The translations under genes and the position numbers were made by a program. Source: Gemmatimonadota bacterium (GTDB lineage: Bacteria; Gemmatimonadota; Gemmatimonadetes; Gemmatimonadales; GWC2-71-9). From it: 6,963 bases of DNA. Below, one piece after another: positions 6,241-6,963 of the stretch. Each line of letters starts with the position of its first letter. The first letter of the stretch is position 1. The notes under the pieces were generated by a model, which had not been told where the DNA came from, did no database searches, and saw nothing but the letters and a program-made list of their open reading frames with translations. The stretch lies in NCBI GenBank assembly GCA_027294815.1, contig JAPULP010000433.1:1-6963 (forward strand), written 5' to 3'.

Positions 6241-6795
6241 ATGGAATTCGCAATTCTCCGGTATGCCGTTTTTGGCGTGCTCGTCTTGGCAACCGCGGCC
6301 GCGGTCGGGTCGTGGGCTGTCCGTACGCGCCGCATCAGCCCATTCAGCAAGTGGGCCAATTTCATCAGACGATACACCGATCCCATCCTGAAACCCATCG
6401 AAGGAAAGATCATCCAGCGAGGCGGCAACCCACAAACCGCGGAGTGGTGGTTATTGGGTGGGACGATCGTCGGTGGCATCGTGGCCATCAACATGGCCGA
6501 GTGGTTGTTCAACCAATTCCGCATCGTCTCGATCGCCGGGCAACGCGGCCCCGGAACGGTCATCCGCCTGTTACTCTACTACGCAAGTCGTATCGTCTCT
6601 TTTGCCATTGTGATTCGCGTCATCGGATCGTGGTTCGGCGCGGGCCGACACACCCGCCTCATGCGGCCGATGTACTTGCTCACGGATTGGATCGTGGAGC
6701 CGTTGCGGAAAATCATCCCGCCGTTCGGCATGATCGACGCTTCGCCGTTGGTAGCATGGTTCTTGATTCAGATCTTGACGGGAATGCTCTTCTAG
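6241..6795 (+). CDS. yggT: YggT-family integral membrane protein
   Basis: The 184-residue product (E. coli YggT is 188) has the duplicated YggT layout: hydrophobic segments at about 5-26, 69-91, 106-131 and 163-183. Each half has a segment, then a basic amphipathic stretch, then a second segment. The second half carries the recognisable family motif, LTDWIVEPLRKIIPPFG (147-163) followed by IDASPLVAWFLIQIL. The first half is a diverged copy (TDPILKPIEGKII, 46-58). The family is conserved in bacteria and plastids and has been linked to osmotic or ion homeostasis and to cell division or thylakoid organisation; the molecular role is unsettled. An in-frame TAG directly precedes the ATG, so no longer start is possible. 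The DUF167 gene follows without any spacer, a partnership also seen in E. coli (yggT-yggU). Confidence 0.9.
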   Translation: MEFAILRYAVFGVLVLATAAAVGSWAVRTRRISPFSKWANFIRRYTDPILKPIEGKIIQRGGNPQTAEWWLLGGTIVGGIVAINMAEWLFNQFRIVSIAGQRGPGTVIRLLLYYASRIVSFAIVIRVIGSWFGAGRHTRLMRPMYLLTDWIVEPLRKIIPPFGMIDASPLVAWFLIQILTGMLF

Positions 6796-6963
6796 TTGGC
6801 CCGAGCCACTGCCGTCTCCTTCTACGTTCAACCACGCGCCTCCAAAACCGAAGTCGCCGGCCGGCACGGAGACGCGATCAAGATTCGCGTGAAGGCACCG
6901 CCCGTCGACGGAGCAGCCAACGAGGAGGTCATTCGGTTTCTCGCAAAACGCTTCCGGGTATCT
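6796..6963 (+). CDS. yggU: DUF167/YggU-family protein, 3' end beyond window
   Basis: The first 56 codons are visible and remain open at the right edge. The translation carries the core DUF167 signature: FYVQPRASKTEVAGRHGD (9-26), then IKIRVKAPPVDGAANEEV (28-45) and FLAKRFRVS (48-56). Family members are small (about 95-100 residues) alpha/beta proteins of unknown function, so roughly 40 residues should lie beyond the window. TTG at 6796 is chosen as the start because it is the only start codon before the conserved region and because TAG of yggT lies immediately upstream in the same frame. The ribosome binding site is weak (GGGA about 12 bases upstream), which fits translation coupled to yggT. 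Confidence 0.88.
   Translation, partial: MARATAVSFYVQPRASKTEVAGRHGDAIKIRVKAPPVDGAANEEVIRFLAKRFRVS

Noticed and set aside
1900..6795. Amber (TAG) recoding in this genome
   Set aside because: Reading through the DinB TAG gives only low-complexity Pro/Arg-rich sequence from the G/C-rich tract, and no conserved gene contains an in-frame TAG. All proteins have family-typical ends under the standard code.

Overview
The window reads as a bacterial chromosome of moderately high GC content, with compact and mostly ordinary genes. I think Gemmatimonadota or a related phylum is most likely. The reasons are the single-chain KGD-type 2-oxoglutarate enzyme outside an obviously actinobacterial setting, a cell-envelope lipoprotein pair that implies an outer membrane, weak Shine-Dalgarno signals, and short degenerate intergenic repeats. 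That assignment is an inference; no rRNA or marker gene is present to settle it.

Layout: (1) Positions 1-1587, minus strand: a two-gene operon encoding an LpoB-like penicillin-binding-protein activator lipoprotein, then a COG3014-like TPR lipoprotein that runs off the left edge. (2) Positions 1588-1899: a non-coding stretch with a two-tier inverted repeat and a G-rich octamer tract. (3) Positions 1900-2370, minus: a small DinB-superfamily putative metal-binding enzyme. (4) Positions 2371-2575: a divergent intergenic region framed by two arms of degenerate 7-bp repeats in inverted orientation. (5) Positions 2576-6184, plus: a 1202-residue fusion of an E2-like succinyltransferase core with a full thiamine-diphosphate E1, the KGD/OdhA type of 2-oxoglutarate dehydrogenase/decarboxylase of the TCA cycle. 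(6) Positions 6181-6963, plus: a possible 19-codon ORF, a YggT-family membrane protein and the first 56 codons of a DUF167/YggU protein. These three follow each other in one reading frame, separated only by single TAG stop codons.

How the genes relate: the two lipoproteins probably act together at the inner face of the outer membrane in peptidoglycan synthesis. The KGD enzyme is a housekeeping carbon-metabolism gene and needs a lipoyl-carrying E2 and an E3 encoded elsewhere. YggT and YggU are a widely conserved neighbour pair of poorly defined role. I found no defence system, CRISPR array, transposase, prophage, tRNA or rRNA. The least ordinary points are the inverted heptamer arms between the divergent genes and the chain of abutting stop/start codons downstream of kgd.
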